This document shows, piece after piece, positions 54,800 through 63,056 of a stretch of DNA of 64,000 nucleotides. Below the pieces are notes generated by a model. The model saw only the letters and a program-made list of their open reading frames with translations. It ran no database searches and was not told where the DNA came from. This stretch comes from Poindextera sp036494815. Its GTDB lineage: Bacteria > Pseudomonadota > Alphaproteobacteria > Caulobacterales > Caulobacteraceae. Within the stretch, counting starts at the first letter, position 1. Every line of letters begins with the position of its first letter. A program made the translations under genes and the position numbers. The DNA lies in assembly GCA_036494815.1 (NCBI GenBank), contig DASXNV010000110.1:1-64000 (forward strand), in the 5' to 3' direction.

Positions 54800-55245
54800 A
54801 GCTGATCGCCGAAAACCGGCGGGCGCGGTTCGACTATTTCCTCGACGAGACCTTCGAGGCGGGCTTGGTGCTGACCGGCACCGAGGTCAAGGCGCTGCGC
54901 GTTGGCCGGGCTAATATCGCCGAGTCCTACGCGGCCACCGAAGGCAATGAGATCATCCTGATCAACGCCAACATCCCCGAATACGGACCGGCCAACCGCT
55001 TCAATCACGATCCGAAGCGACCGCGCAAATTGTTGCTGCATCGCAAGCAGATCGACAAATTGCTGGGCGCCGTGAACCGCGAAGGCCGCACCCTGATTCC
55101 CACCAAGCTCTATTTCAACGACAAGGGCATGGTGAAGCTGGAACTGGCCGTGGCCAAGGGCAAGAAGCTGCACGACAAGCGCGAGACCGAAGCCAATCGC
55201 GACTGGAAGCGCGAGCAGGGCCGGCTGATGCGGGACAAGGGATAG
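54796..55245 (+). CDS. smpB: SsrA-binding protein
   Basis: 149 residues. The N-terminus AENRRARFDYFLDETFEAGLVLTGTEVKALRVG (in parts) and the C-terminus KGKKLHDKRETEANRDWKREQGRLMRDKG (in parts) are diagnostic. It binds tmRNA and brings it to stalled ribosomes for trans-translation. ATG 54796 overlaps the dapA stop (ATGA). tmRNA itself is not in the window. Confidence 0.97.
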   Translation: MKLIAENRRARFDYFLDETFEAGLVLTGTEVKALRVGRANIAESYAATEGNEIILINANIPEYGPANRFNHDPKRPRKLLLHRKQIDKLLGAVNREGRTLIPTKLYFNDKGMVKLELAVAKGKKLHDKRETEANRDWKREQGRLMRDKG

Positions 55246-55269
55246 TCTTTGATGGGTGAGGGGGGCTCC

Positions 55270-56799
55270 ATGCGCGGCATGGCCAAGGCTGCGGTTATGG
55301 CCGCATCGGTGTTTTTGTTGTCCGCGGCGCCAGCCCTGGCGGCGGATACGGCGGCCAAGCCCGCGCTCAAGAGCGACACGCCCGCCGCCTCGGCCGCCGA
55401 CAAGCCGGAGGCGCCGCCGTTTCCCGCAGACGCAAGCGTCAAACAGACCACCCATGTGGCCGGCAAGACCCTGTCCTATACCGCCACGGTAGGTTCGCTG
55501 CCGGTGCGCGACGCCGAGGGCAGGAAGGTCGCCGAGATCGTCTTCACCGCCTACACCCTGGACGGGCCGCGTGATTCGGGCCGGCCAGTGACCTTCGCCT
55601 TCAATGGCGGGCCGGGCGCCGCCTCGGTCTATTTGAACCTGGGCGCCATCGGCCCTAAGCGCGTTCAGTTCGGGGCCCAGGGTGACAGTCCGTCCGATCC
55701 GGCGGTGCTGCACGATAATCCCGGCACCTGGCTGGATTTCACCGACCTGGTGTTCATCGATCCCGTCGGCACCGGCTATTCTCGCTCCCTGCTCAAGCCG
55801 GAGGAGACGGACAAGACGTTCTTCACCGTCCAGACCGACATCGCCTACCTGTCGCGCATCGTCTATGACTGGCTATCCAAGAACGGCCGCATGGCCTCGC
55901 CCAAATATGTGGTGGGCGAAAGCTATGGCGGCTATCGCGCTCCGGCCATCAGCCATGCCCTGCAGACCAAGATGGGCGTCGGCGTCTCCGGCATCGTCAT
56001 GGTCTCGCCGGCCCTGGACGGGCGCAGCGCCGCTGATCCCGACACCTCGCCCATGTCCTGGGTGGCGACCCTGCCATCCATGGCCGCCGCCAACTATGAG
56101 CGCCAGGGCAAGGCTCTGACGCCCGAACAGATGGCGGACGTGGAGGCCTATGCTCGCACCGACTTCGTCACCGACCTGTTGCGTGGCCGCCAGGACCCGG
56201 CGGCGGTGGACCGCATCGTCCAGAAGGTGACGGTCTATACGGGCCTCGACGCAGTCGATGTGCGCCACATGGGCGGGCGGATCGACAGCCGGGCCTTCCT
56301 GCGCGACCTCTATCGCGACCAGGGCAAGCTGGGCAGCTGGTATGATTCCAACGTCACCGCCTTCGACCCCTATCCCTGGGCGCCGGACCAGCAGGCCGGC
56401 GATCCGATCCTGGAGGGCATCTTCGCCCCCACCACCTCGGCCATGGTCGATTTCGTCACCCGCGAGGTGGGCTGGAAGATCGACGCCCACTACGAGGCGC
56501 TCAACACCGAGGTGAACGAGCACTGGGAGAAGAACTGGTTCACCAGCATCGAGTCCGCCTCGGACCTGCGCCAGGCCCTGGCCATCGACCCCAAGCTGAA
56601 GGCCATGATCGTCCATGGCTATAACGACCTGTCCTGCCCCTATTTCCAGTCCAAGGTCGTCGCCGCTCAGATCCCCACCATGGGTTCGCCCGACCGCCTG
56701 CAGGTCAAGGTCTATCCTGGCGGCCACATGTTCTATTCGCGGCCGGAGAGCCAGGCGGCGCTGCGGCGGGACGTGATGGCCCTGTACGGCGCGCGGTGA
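55270..56799 (+). CDS. Exported S10-family serine carboxypeptidase
   Basis: 509 residues. Signal peptide MRGMAKAAVMAASVFLLSAAPALAAD in outline, then an alpha/beta-hydrolase. Catalytic residues S218 (GESYGGYRAP), D453 (GYNDLSCPY) and H486 (PGGHMFYSR) fit family S10. The oxyanion/NGGPG block reads FAFNGGPGAASVYLNLG. Periplasmic peptide processing is likely. ATG 55270 follows GAGGGGG; an ATG at 55252 is possible. The stop overlaps the cupin gene (GTGA). Confidence 0.93.
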   Translation: MRGMAKAAVMAASVFLLSAAPALAADTAAKPALKSDTPAASAADKPEAPPFPADASVKQTTHVAGKTLSYTATVGSLPVRDAEGRKVAEIVFTAYTLDGPRDSGRPVTFAFNGGPGAASVYLNLGAIGPKRVQFGAQGDSPSDPAVLHDNPGTWLDFTDLVFIDPVGTGYSRSLLKPEETDKTFFTVQTDIAYLSRIVYDWLSKNGRMASPKYVVGESYGGYRAPAISHALQTKMGVGVSGIVMVSPALDGRSAADPDTSPMSWVATLPSMAAANYERQGKALTPEQMADVEAYARTDFVTDLLRGRQDPAAVDRIVQKVTVYTGLDAVDVRHMGGRIDSRAFLRDLYRDQGKLGSWYDSNVTAFDPYPWAPDQQAGDPILEGIFAPTTSAMVDFVTREVGWKIDAHYEALNTEVNEHWEKNWFTSIESASDLRQALAIDPKLKAMIVHGYNDLSCPYFQSKVVAAQIPTMGSPDRLQVKVYPGGHMFYSRPESQAALRRDVMALYGAR

Positions 56800-57389
56800 C
56801 CAGGGCGCCGCAGGTCCAGGCTTTCCTGAACGCCCTGGACCTGTGCATCGCCCATAGCCCGACCAGCCTGCCGGACACGGCGGGGTTCATGGCCCTTTGG
56901 CGCTCAAGGCTGGCGTCGCCAGGACGGCCCAGCCCTCAAACCCACGGCCACAAGGTCGAGGCCTGCGCGCATCTTGCGCCGGCGCTGAGCGCCCTGGAAT
57001 CACAGCCGCCGCCGATCCGTCGTCTCGGCCAGGCCTTCGCCGCACTGGAACTCAGGCTGACCTGGGCTAAGCGAGCCTATGACGGGCCATGCGCGGATCG
57101 GTTCGCCCACGGACACGGCAACGCCGAGATCATAGGTCCCGGGGGCCTCGAAGACTGCGCCAGCATCGTCATCGGCGTGACTGTGATGGCCCCTGGTGTG
57201 GACTATCCCGAGCATTCGCACCCGCCGGACGAGCTATATATCGCCCTATCCGAGGGCGAATGGCGGCGGGGGCAGAGGGCCTGGTTCAGCCCCGGCGTGG
57301 GCGGCCTTGTGCGCAACACGCCGGGCGTCAGCCACGCCATGCGCTCCACCGATGCGCCTTTGCTGGCCATCTGGAGCCTGATCGCCTGA
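56796..57389 (+). CDS. Cupin protein of the DMSP-lyase family (DddQ/L-like)
   Basis: 197 residues. The cupin motif gives metal ligands H140, H142, E146 and H180, with Y148 (HSHPPDELY and GVSHAMRS). This H-x-H-x3-E-x-Y pattern and the surrounding TVMAPGVDYPEH, WFSPGVGG and PLLAIWSL are those of the dimethylsulfoniopropionate lyase family (PF16867). An N-terminal helical part spans about 1-95. GTG 56796 overlaps the carboxypeptidase stop. DMSP cleavage to DMS and acrylate is possible, but many family members in non-marine genomes are untested. A DMSP transporter is not seen. Confidence 0.8.
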   Translation: MTRAPQVQAFLNALDLCIAHSPTSLPDTAGFMALWRSRLASPGRPSPQTHGHKVEACAHLAPALSALESQPPPIRRLGQAFAALELRLTWAKRAYDGPCADRFAHGHGNAEIIGPGGLEDCASIVIGVTVMAPGVDYPEHSHPPDELYIALSEGEWRRGQRAWFSPGVGGLVRNTPGVSHAMRSTDAPLLAIWSLIA

Positions 57390-57411
57390 TCCGTCCATCG
57401 GCCGCATTGAT

Positions 57412-57428
57412 CCCCCAGCCTGTGGGGG
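57412..57428 (+). terminator. Short GC hairpin after the cupin gene
   Basis: CCCCCA-GCCTG-TGGGGG lies 23 bp beyond the stop. The following T-run is weak (TGATTT). Confidence 0.4.
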
Positions 57429-57596
57429 CTAGCCTGATTTGGTCAGTGCGAACTGAACCCACGGAAAGCCCACCCCCTTGGCTTGTTGATCGACACGACT
57501 GAACCGCCGTTCGGCCCAAGCGCTGGCGCCTCCGGGCGCCGCACCCCGCGACCGCGCGTCTGTTGATCCCCCTCAAAAGCCCTCGGGACCGCCTTC

Positions 57597-58775
57597 ATGG
57601 CCTTCTTTCGCAACGACACCGTCAATCTGCTCAATCTGCACTACGGCATCCATTCCCTGGCCCTGAGCGGGAGCGGGGCCTTCTTCGCCGCCTTCCTCTT
57701 GCATGCGGGGGTTCCAGCCCCGGCGGTGCTGGCCTCGCTGGCGCTGATCCTGGCCGGGCGTTTCCTCATCCGCCCGTTCGTCCTGACGCCGGCCAAGCGA
57801 TGGGGGCTCAAGCCCATGGTCATCGCCGGCACGGTGCTGACCGGCCTGCAATATCCGCTGCTGGCCGAGGTGCATGGGGTCGGCTGGCCGCTGTTGGCCC
57901 TGTGCGCCGTCTCGTCCGTGGGCGATACGGTCTATTGGACCTGCTACCACGCCTATTTCGCCTCCCTGGGCGACGCCGATCACCGCGGGCATCAGCTGGG
58001 CGCCCGCGAGGCCATCGCCGCCCTGGTGGGCATTGTCGGTCCGCTGGCCACGGGCTGGGCGCTGACGACGCTAGGGCCTCGGATCGCGTTCGGGGCCACA
58101 GCGGTGGTGCTGGTGCTGGCGGCGGCGCCGTTGTTCGGCACCCGCAACGTGCCGGTGGTGGACAAGGCGCCGGGCGCCTTCCGCGCCGCCTTCGCCGGCA
58201 TTTTGATGTTCGCGTCCGATGGCTGGATCGCCGCCGGCTATGTGTTCGTCTGGCAGATCGCGCTGTTTCGGACCCTGGGCGAGAGCTTCACCGCCTATGG
58301 CGGAGCCATGGCCCTGGCCGCCCTGGCCGGCGCCGCCAGCGGGCTGGTGCTGGGCCGGCTCATCGACCTGGGCCACGGCCGGCGGGCGGTTTGGCTGGCC
58401 GCCGGTTCGCTGCTGGTGGTGACCAGCCTTCGCGCCGTCAGCTTTGGAAACCCTGTCTTCGCCGTGATCGCCAACGCCGCCGGCGCCCTGGTGCCGGCCC
58501 TCTACACGCCGACCATGATGACCGCGGTCTACAACCAGGCCAAGCTTTCGCCCTGCGTCCTGCGCTTCCACATCGCCGCGGAGGGCGGCTGGGACGCCGG
58601 CGCGGCGAGCGGATGCCTGGTGGCGGCGGGCCTGTTATGGGCGGGAGCGCCCATCGGCGTGGGGGTTCTGTTGGCCCTGGCGGGGACGGCGTCGGTGTTC
58701 GTGCTACTGAGACGCTACTACAGCGGCATCGGCCTTCAGCAGCCCGCCGCCGGACTGAACCCCGTGGTGAGTTGA
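57597..58775 (+). CDS. MFS transporter
   Basis: 392-residue protein with 12 hydrophobic segments. The first segments read LHYGIHSLALSGSGAFFAAFLL and the middle shows a charged loop (DADHRGHQLGAREAIAALVG). It lacks an obvious drug/H+ antiporter motif, but the ASGLVLGRLIDLGHGRRAVWL segment matches the MFS loop 8-9 motif. It is followed after 4 bp by the acetyltransferase-like gene, so both may share a transcript. Substrate unknown. Confidence 0.87.
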   Translation: MAFFRNDTVNLLNLHYGIHSLALSGSGAFFAAFLLHAGVPAPAVLASLALILAGRFLIRPFVLTPAKRWGLKPMVIAGTVLTGLQYPLLAEVHGVGWPLLALCAVSSVGDTVYWTCYHAYFASLGDADHRGHQLGAREAIAALVGIVGPLATGWALTTLGPRIAFGATAVVLVLAAAPLFGTRNVPVVDKAPGAFRAAFAGILMFASDGWIAAGYVFVWQIALFRTLGESFTAYGGAMALAALAGAASGLVLGRLIDLGHGRRAVWLAAGSLLVVTSLRAVSFGNPVFAVIANAAGALVPALYTPTMMTAVYNQAKLSPCVLRFHIAAEGGWDAGAASGCLVAAGLLWAGAPIGVGVLLALAGTASVFVLLRRYYSGIGLQQPAAGLNPVVS

Positions 58776-58779
58776 CCCC

Positions 58780-59231
58780 ATGATCGTGCGCCGCGCCACG
58801 TTCGACGATTGCGTCCGCCTCGCCACCCTTCGGCACGCCCTGTGGCCGCATCACGCTCCCATGGACCATCAGATCGAACTGGAAACCCTGCTCGCCAGTG
58901 CGACGGGAAAGACGGTGGTCTTCGTCGCCGATCTGGTGGCCGGCGGCATTGTCGGTTTCGCTGAAGCCTCCATCCGCCACGACTATGTCAACGGCTGCCA
59001 CAGCTCTCCGGTGGCCTATCTGGAGGGATCTATGTGGCCCCGGACGCTCGGCGCACAGGTATCGCCCGCGCCCTGGTGGCGACTGTCGAGGCCTGGGGCG
59101 CGGCGTCTGGCTGCCGGGAACTGGCCTCGGACGCAGCCCTGAACAACGGCGCCAGCCACAGCCTGCACGCCGCCCTCGGCTTTGAGGAGACCGAGCGGGT
59201 GGTGTTCTTTCGCAAGCCGATCGTAGGGTAG
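58780..59231 (+). pseudogene. Frameshifted aminoglycoside 6'-N-acetyltransferase-like GNAT gene
   Basis: The first frame from 58780 encodes MIVRRATFDDCVRLATLRHALWP, VADLVAGGIVGFAEASIRHDYVNGC and ends its recognisable part at AYLEG. The rest of the protein continues in the +1 frame: VAPDARRTGIARALVATVEAW (acetyl-CoA motif) and LGFEETERVVFFRKP. Together they form a complete AAC(6')-like acetyltransferase of about 150 residues. One G appears to be missing in the GGAGGGATC stretch near 59022-59030. Expression as written would give a truncated, inactive protein. It may be a real mutation or a homopolymer error. Confidence 0.8.
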
Positions 59232-59386
59232 GGGTGAGGGTCTGGCGCTTGAGGCCCGTCCGGGAATGCGGCCATGGCTCGTGAGGGGACTCTTTCGACG
59301 CCCACAGCGGACATGCTGAATTTCAGCGATGAGTGGTGCGGTCATGGCGCTATCGAAGAACAGTTGCTCGGAGCGAGGGGACGGTA

Positions 59387-60037
59387 TTGGGCGAGAATGA
59401 GCACGGACGCATCATAGCCGCCCAGGCAAAGGCCGCCCTAACTCCGCTAGGCTTCCAGCGCATTGGCCGTTCGCGCGTCTGGCTGGCGGACCACGGGTAT
59501 TGGCTGGGCGCAGTCGAGTTTCAGCCAAGTGGCTTTTCAAAGGGCAGCTACTGCAATGTGGCGGTTCATTGGCTGTGGGGCCTGACGCCGGACCTCACCT
59601 TTGACTACGGGTTTCACCGAGTTGGATCGTTTGCCGAGCTCAATGACACCGGAGCGTTCAGCGAAAACGTTGCTGGCATGGCTCGCGCTGCCGCGCAGTC
59701 AGCAGAACGTCACCGAGCGCTGTTCATATCATTGCCCGCGACCGCAGCCCTGCTGGTGAAGGACGAACATACCCAGGCCGACCCGAGCGGTTGGGGGGCC
59801 TTCCACGCCGGTGTGGTATGCGGGCTCATCCGGGACGAGGAAACGGCGCGACGCATGTTCGACCGCGTGCACTCCAGCGACGACCGCGACATTGATTGGG
59901 TGAATGAACGGTGGTTGGAGGTGGAACGACTGATGGCTGTCTTGGGTGATCACCTCGTCTTCCGAGCTGAAGTGCAAGCGTTGCTGGATGCCCAGCGGGT
60001 CCGCTTCAAGCTCGTCCCTTGCATCCTTCCGGAATGA
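59387..60037 (+). CDS. DUF4304-like protein of unknown function
   Basis: 216 residues. AAQAKAALTPLGFQRIGRSRVWLADHGYWLGAVEFQPSGFSKGSYCNVAVHW in outline resembles DUF4304-type proteins (GF-x-R, trp-rich strand pair). A C-terminal helical part has DWVNERWLEVERLMAVLG. TTG 59387 is chosen because GAGGGGAC lies about 5 nt upstream; GTG 59333 is an alternative. Function unknown. Codon use is slightly AT-richer than its neighbours. Confidence 0.6.
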   Translation: MGENEHGRIIAAQAKAALTPLGFQRIGRSRVWLADHGYWLGAVEFQPSGFSKGSYCNVAVHWLWGLTPDLTFDYGFHRVGSFAELNDTGAFSENVAGMARAAAQSAERHRALFISLPATAALLVKDEHTQADPSGWGAFHAGVVCGLIRDEETARRMFDRVHSSDDRDIDWVNERWLEVERLMAVLGDHLVFRAEVQALLDAQRVRFKLVPCILPE

Positions 60038-60203
60038 CACAAAGCGGACCAGTCGAATTTCTCTTGTAGGTCGCGCTATGCCGGAAGCCCCGCGTCGAGA
60101 AGTGGACGTTCGCCGGGACAGCCGCGAGGGGAGCCAAGCGTCGGAGCTTATCCACCAGCTGGCGCGCTTTACGGGCCGATAACCGCCATCGTCTATAATC
60201 CCC

Positions 60204-60602
60204 ATGGAAGCCAGAGGGATCGATGTGGCCCAAGCGACGACCTTTGGGCGCAAGCGGGCGCCGGACCTCGCAAGGCCGCTGACGCCTCAACCCGAGCCTG
60301 AATTCGGTTTGAGCGCCGAGGCCGAGGCGTTTCGCGCCCAGCTCAAAGCCAGCGGCCCCATCGACAACTCGGGCTTCTCCGGCTGGCGCCGCAGCGTGCG
60401 CGGGCGGCGGCTGTTGGCCTGGTTCGCCACCTTCGCCCTACTGTCGCCGGGCCTGCTTTGCTTTCTGTTCCAGGCCCCGGACGAGATCTCCGGCGGATTG
60501 GAACTGGCGGGGTTGTTCGCCAGCTGGTGGCTACGCCGCGAGCGGCGGCGGCACTTGCAGCAGATCACCCAATGGGAGCCGCCGGCGGGCGAGGAGGTTT
60601 AG
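60204..60602 (+). CDS. Small membrane protein, unknown function
   Basis: 132 residues. A soluble N-terminal ~60 residues (Pro-rich, QPEPEFGLSAEAEAF) is followed by one or two hydrophobic segments (LLAWFATFALLSPGLLCFLF and LELAGLFASWWL) and an Arg-rich stretch. No family recognised. The ribosome site is weak. Coding status rests on the membrane segments and typical GC-rich codon positions. Confidence 0.5.
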   Translation: MEARGIDVAQATTFGRKRAPDLARPLTPQPEPEFGLSAEAEAFRAQLKASGPIDNSGFSGWRRSVRGRRLLAWFATFALLSPGLLCFLFQAPDEISGGLELAGLFASWWLRRERRRHLQQITQWEPPAGEEV

Positions 60603-60686
60603 CCATCGGCCGAGTTTTGTAGTCTGAATCCCTATGTATTGCACATACGCGCTGAGCTAAGGGCCAGCCGAGAAACACCTCGCCCG

Positions 60687-60816
60687 TAGGGAGAGGGAGG
60701 GGCCCGCGCCGAAGGCGTGGGAGGGTGAGGGGTTTCGGGGTTTCAGGACGAACCCGATAGCGCCGAGCCCCTCATCCTCTCAACCGCTTCGCGGCCGGGC
60801 CCCTCCTTCTCCCTCT
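60687..60816. repeat. Imperfect inverted repeat of intergenic family type
   Basis: A ~46-nt arm (60687-60732) containing GGAGGGGCCCGCGCC recurs in inverted, imperfect form at 60768-60816. Each arm has its own small hairpin (GCCG-AAGG-CG and CCGC-TTC-GCGG). Such elements are common between genes in Caulobacterales and related orders. It lies between a plus-strand gene and the convergent uracil-DNA glycosylase gene. Confidence 0.7.
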
Positions 60817-60857
60817 GGGAGAAGGGAAATTCGGCCGGCCGATCCTAACATCCAGCC

Positions 60858-61505
60858 CTAACCCGCCAGATACCCCTGCACCCGCTCGAACACCGCCTCG
60901 AACATGGCCGGGGTCAGGCGCCCCGTGTTCGTGTTCAGCCGGGAGCAGTGATAGCTGTTGAACAGCCGGTAGCCCGCCGCGTCGGTTTCCGTCCCATGGC
61001 CCGCCTCGGCGGCGGAGGCTTTCAGGCCCAGGGCGCGCAGCACGCTGCGGCGGGAGACGTCACCCAGGGTGACGATGGCTTTCAGGCGGGGCAGGGCGGC
61101 GATGCGGGCAGTGAGGAACGGCCGACACTGGCCTTCCTCGGCCGGCAGCGGCTTGTTGCCCGGCGGGGCGCAGCGCACGGCGTTGGTGATCATGCAATCC
61201 ACCAGCTTGAGGCCGTCGTCCGGGCGCGCCTCATAGCTCCCTTCAGCGAAACCCAGCTTGATCAGGGTGCCATAGAGCAGCCAGCCCGCGTGATCTCCGG
61301 TGAAGGGCCGGCCCGTGCGATTGGCCCCGGTGCGGCCCGGAGCCAGGCCGACGATCAACAGGCGTGCGTCCGGATCACCGAACGAGGGTGCGGGGCCGTT
61401 GAACCAGTCGGGGTTCTGAGCCCTGTTATCATTGCGATACTCGACCAGGCGCGGGCAAAGCGGGCAGTCGCGGGCCGGTTCGGCCTCGCCTTCAGGAATC
61501 GGCAT
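60858..61505 (-). CDS. Uracil-DNA glycosylase, family 5 (UDGb) type
   Basis: 215 residues. Motif GLAPGRTGANRTGRPFTGDHAG (in parts) is the family 5 active-site loop, whose Ala/Gly replaces the Asp/Asn of other UDG families. Cysteines CPLCPRL near residue 14-17, plus C in ITNAVRCAPP, suit the Fe-S cluster. The terminal substrate loop is FNSYHCSRLNTNTGRLT. It removes uracil or hypoxanthine from DNA. ATG 61505 overlaps the end of the NYN gene by 14 nt, showing coupling. Confidence 0.9.
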   Translation of the reverse strand: MPIPEGEAEPARDCPLCPRLVEYRNDNRAQNPDWFNGPAPSFGDPDARLLIVGLAPGRTGANRTGRPFTGDHAGWLLYGTLIKLGFAEGSYEARPDDGLKLVDCMITNAVRCAPPGNKPLPAEEGQCRPFLTARIAALPRLKAIVTLGDVSRRSVLRALGLKASAAEAGHGTETDAAGYRLFNSYHCSRLNTNTGRLTPAMFEAVFERVQGYLAG

Positions 61506-62091
61506 TCGCCTCGCGCTCGCTGTCGGCGGTTTCGCCCTGGATGAACCGGGGCAGGGGCGCCCGGGCCGGGCGGCCGATGATGGAAGCCAGGTCGGCCAGA
61601 TCCACAAAGGCGTCGGCCTGGCGGCGCAGGTCGTCGGAGGCCATGGGCGGCTGGGACTTCATGGTCGAAACCACCGTCACCCGCACGCCCTTCTGCTGCA
61701 CGGCCTGGACCAGACGGCGAAAATCGCCGTCGCCGGAGAACAGCACCACATGATCCACGTGGGGGGCCATCTCCATCATGTCCACGGCGATCTCGATATC
61801 CATGTCCCCGCGCCAGCGCCGGCGCCCTTGCGAGTCGGTATATTCGCGCGCGGTCTTGGTCACCAGCGAGAAGCCATTGTAGTCAAGCCAGTCGACCAGG
61901 GGGCGGATGGGGGAATAGTCCTGATCTTCAACCAGGGCCGTGTAATAATAGGCACGGGTCAACATGCCGCGCTTGCGAAACTCTTCCAGCAATTTTTTAT
62001 AGTCTATATCGAAACCCAGGCTCTTGGATGACGAATAAAGGTTGGCGCCATCGATAAACAAGGCGATACGGTCATTGGGATAAAATGTCAT
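61492..62091 (-). CDS. NYN-domain (LabA/DUF88) RNase-like protein
   Basis: 199 residues. Acidic active-site positions are visible: FIDGANLY (near 13-20), GDMDIEIAVDMM (near 94-105) and FSGDGDFRRLV (near 117-127), which match the PIN-like NYN fold used by LabA and related ribonucleases. It should be a metal-dependent RNase. The overlap with the UDG gene is 14 nt. It is divergent from folK 21 bp away. Confidence 0.92.
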   Translation of the reverse strand: MTFYPNDRIALFIDGANLYSSSKSLGFDIDYKKLLEEFRKRGMLTRAYYYTALVEDQDYSPIRPLVDWLDYNGFSLVTKTAREYTDSQGRRRWRGDMDIEIAVDMMEMAPHVDHVVLFSGDGDFRRLVQAVQQKGVRVTVVSTMKSQPPMASDDLRRQADAFVDLADLASIIGRPARAPLPRFIQGETADSEREANADS

Positions 62092-62112
62092 GAGATCAAA
62101 TTCCTGATTGAA

Positions 62113-62619
62113 ATGCAGTCTCGATTCGATGACGCCGTTCTAGTCGCCTTGGGCGGCAATCTGAAGGGCGACTATGCGTCCTGTCAAAGATTGCTTGAGG
62201 CGGCTCTCGATCAATTTGCGGCGGCGGGTCTAACGCTCCTTCGCCGGTCGTCCTGGTGGCGGTCGGCGGCCTGGCCGGACCCTCTTGAGCCTGACTACAT
62301 CAACGGTCTCGCGCTAGTCGAGACGACGCTCGGGCCAGGCGAAACCCTGACGGCCCTGCACACGATCGAGGCCCGGTTCGGCCGTTTTCGCGACCGGCCG
62401 AACGCGCCACGAACCCTGGATCTGGACCTGATCGCCCACGGCCGCACCGTGCTGCAAGGCGACCCGCTGGTCTTGCCGCACCCCCGGGCGGCGGAGCGAT
62501 TGTTCGTCATGGGGCCGCTGGCCGAGATCGCGCCGGACTGGCGTCACCCCGTCCTGGGCGAGACCGCAAAGGCCCTGGCGGCCAGGGCCAGCGTGGGGCG
62601 AGACTCCGCGCCGGTCTGA
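62113..62619 (+). CDS. folK: HPPK, folate pathway pyrophosphokinase
   Basis: 168 residues. Signatures LVALGGNLKGD, FGRFRDRPNAPRTLDLDLIAHG and LPHPRAAERLFVMGPLAEI are diagnostic of 2-amino-4-hydroxy-6-hydroxymethyldihydropteridine diphosphokinase. It phosphorylates the pterin before condensation with pABA. ATG 62113 is divergent from the NYN gene. rpoZ follows after 77 bp. Confidence 0.95.
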   Translation: MQSRFDDAVLVALGGNLKGDYASCQRLLEAALDQFAAAGLTLLRRSSWWRSAAWPDPLEPDYINGLALVETTLGPGETLTALHTIEARFGRFRDRPNAPRTLDLDLIAHGRTVLQGDPLVLPHPRAAERLFVMGPLAEIAPDWRHPVLGETAKALAARASVGRDSAPV

Positions 62620-62696
62620 AGGCTGTGCTTGCGGCATTGCATCAAAAGCCCAAAGCCTCTATTTTGTTGGGTTCTACTCCCCGAACTGAGGATTCC

Positions 62697-63056
62697 ATGG
62701 CTCGCGTCACTGTCGAAGATTGCGTCGAGAAAGTCCCCAACCGCTTCAGCCTGGTGCTGTTGTCGGCCCACCGCGCGCGGGCGATTTCCGCGGGCTCGCC
62801 GCTGCTGGTCGATCGTGACAACGACAAGAACCCCGTCGTGGCCTTGCGCGAAATCGCCGACGACGTGGTCGACGCCGAAGGCCTGCGCGAAGGCCTGATC
62901 GTCAGCCTGCAACGGGTCGATGAGCGCGCCGACGCCGAGGAAGAGGCCGAGACCCTGGCCCTGCTGGCCGATCCCCAGCATCAGCATATGAGCGAACAGG
63001 AACTGGTTCGCGCCCTGCAGAGCGACCGAGACGGTGGTCAAGAGGAGCGGTACTGA
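62697..63056 (+). CDS. rpoZ: RNA polymerase omega subunit
   Basis: 119 residues. MARVTVEDCVEKVPNRFSLVLLSAHRARAIS and NPVVALREIADDVV (in parts) are diagnostic. Omega supports RNAP assembly and forms part of the ppGpp site. The gene is next to the RelA/SpoT gene, a linkage shared by many proteobacteria. Its stop overlaps the candidate CTG start of that gene. Confidence 0.97.
   Translation: MARVTVEDCVEKVPNRFSLVLLSAHRARAISAGSPLLVDRDNDKNPVVALREIADDVVDAEGLREGLIVSLQRVDERADAEEEAETLALLADPQHQHMSEQELVRALQSDRDGGQEERY

Noticed and set aside
59020..59032. Programmed ribosomal frameshift in the acetyltransferase-like gene
   Set aside because: No slippery heptamer or strong downstream structure is apparent; a missing G in a G run is simpler.
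60078..60182. 34-codon frame MPEAPRREVDV...
   Set aside because: Too short, no ribosome site of note and no neighbours that support it.
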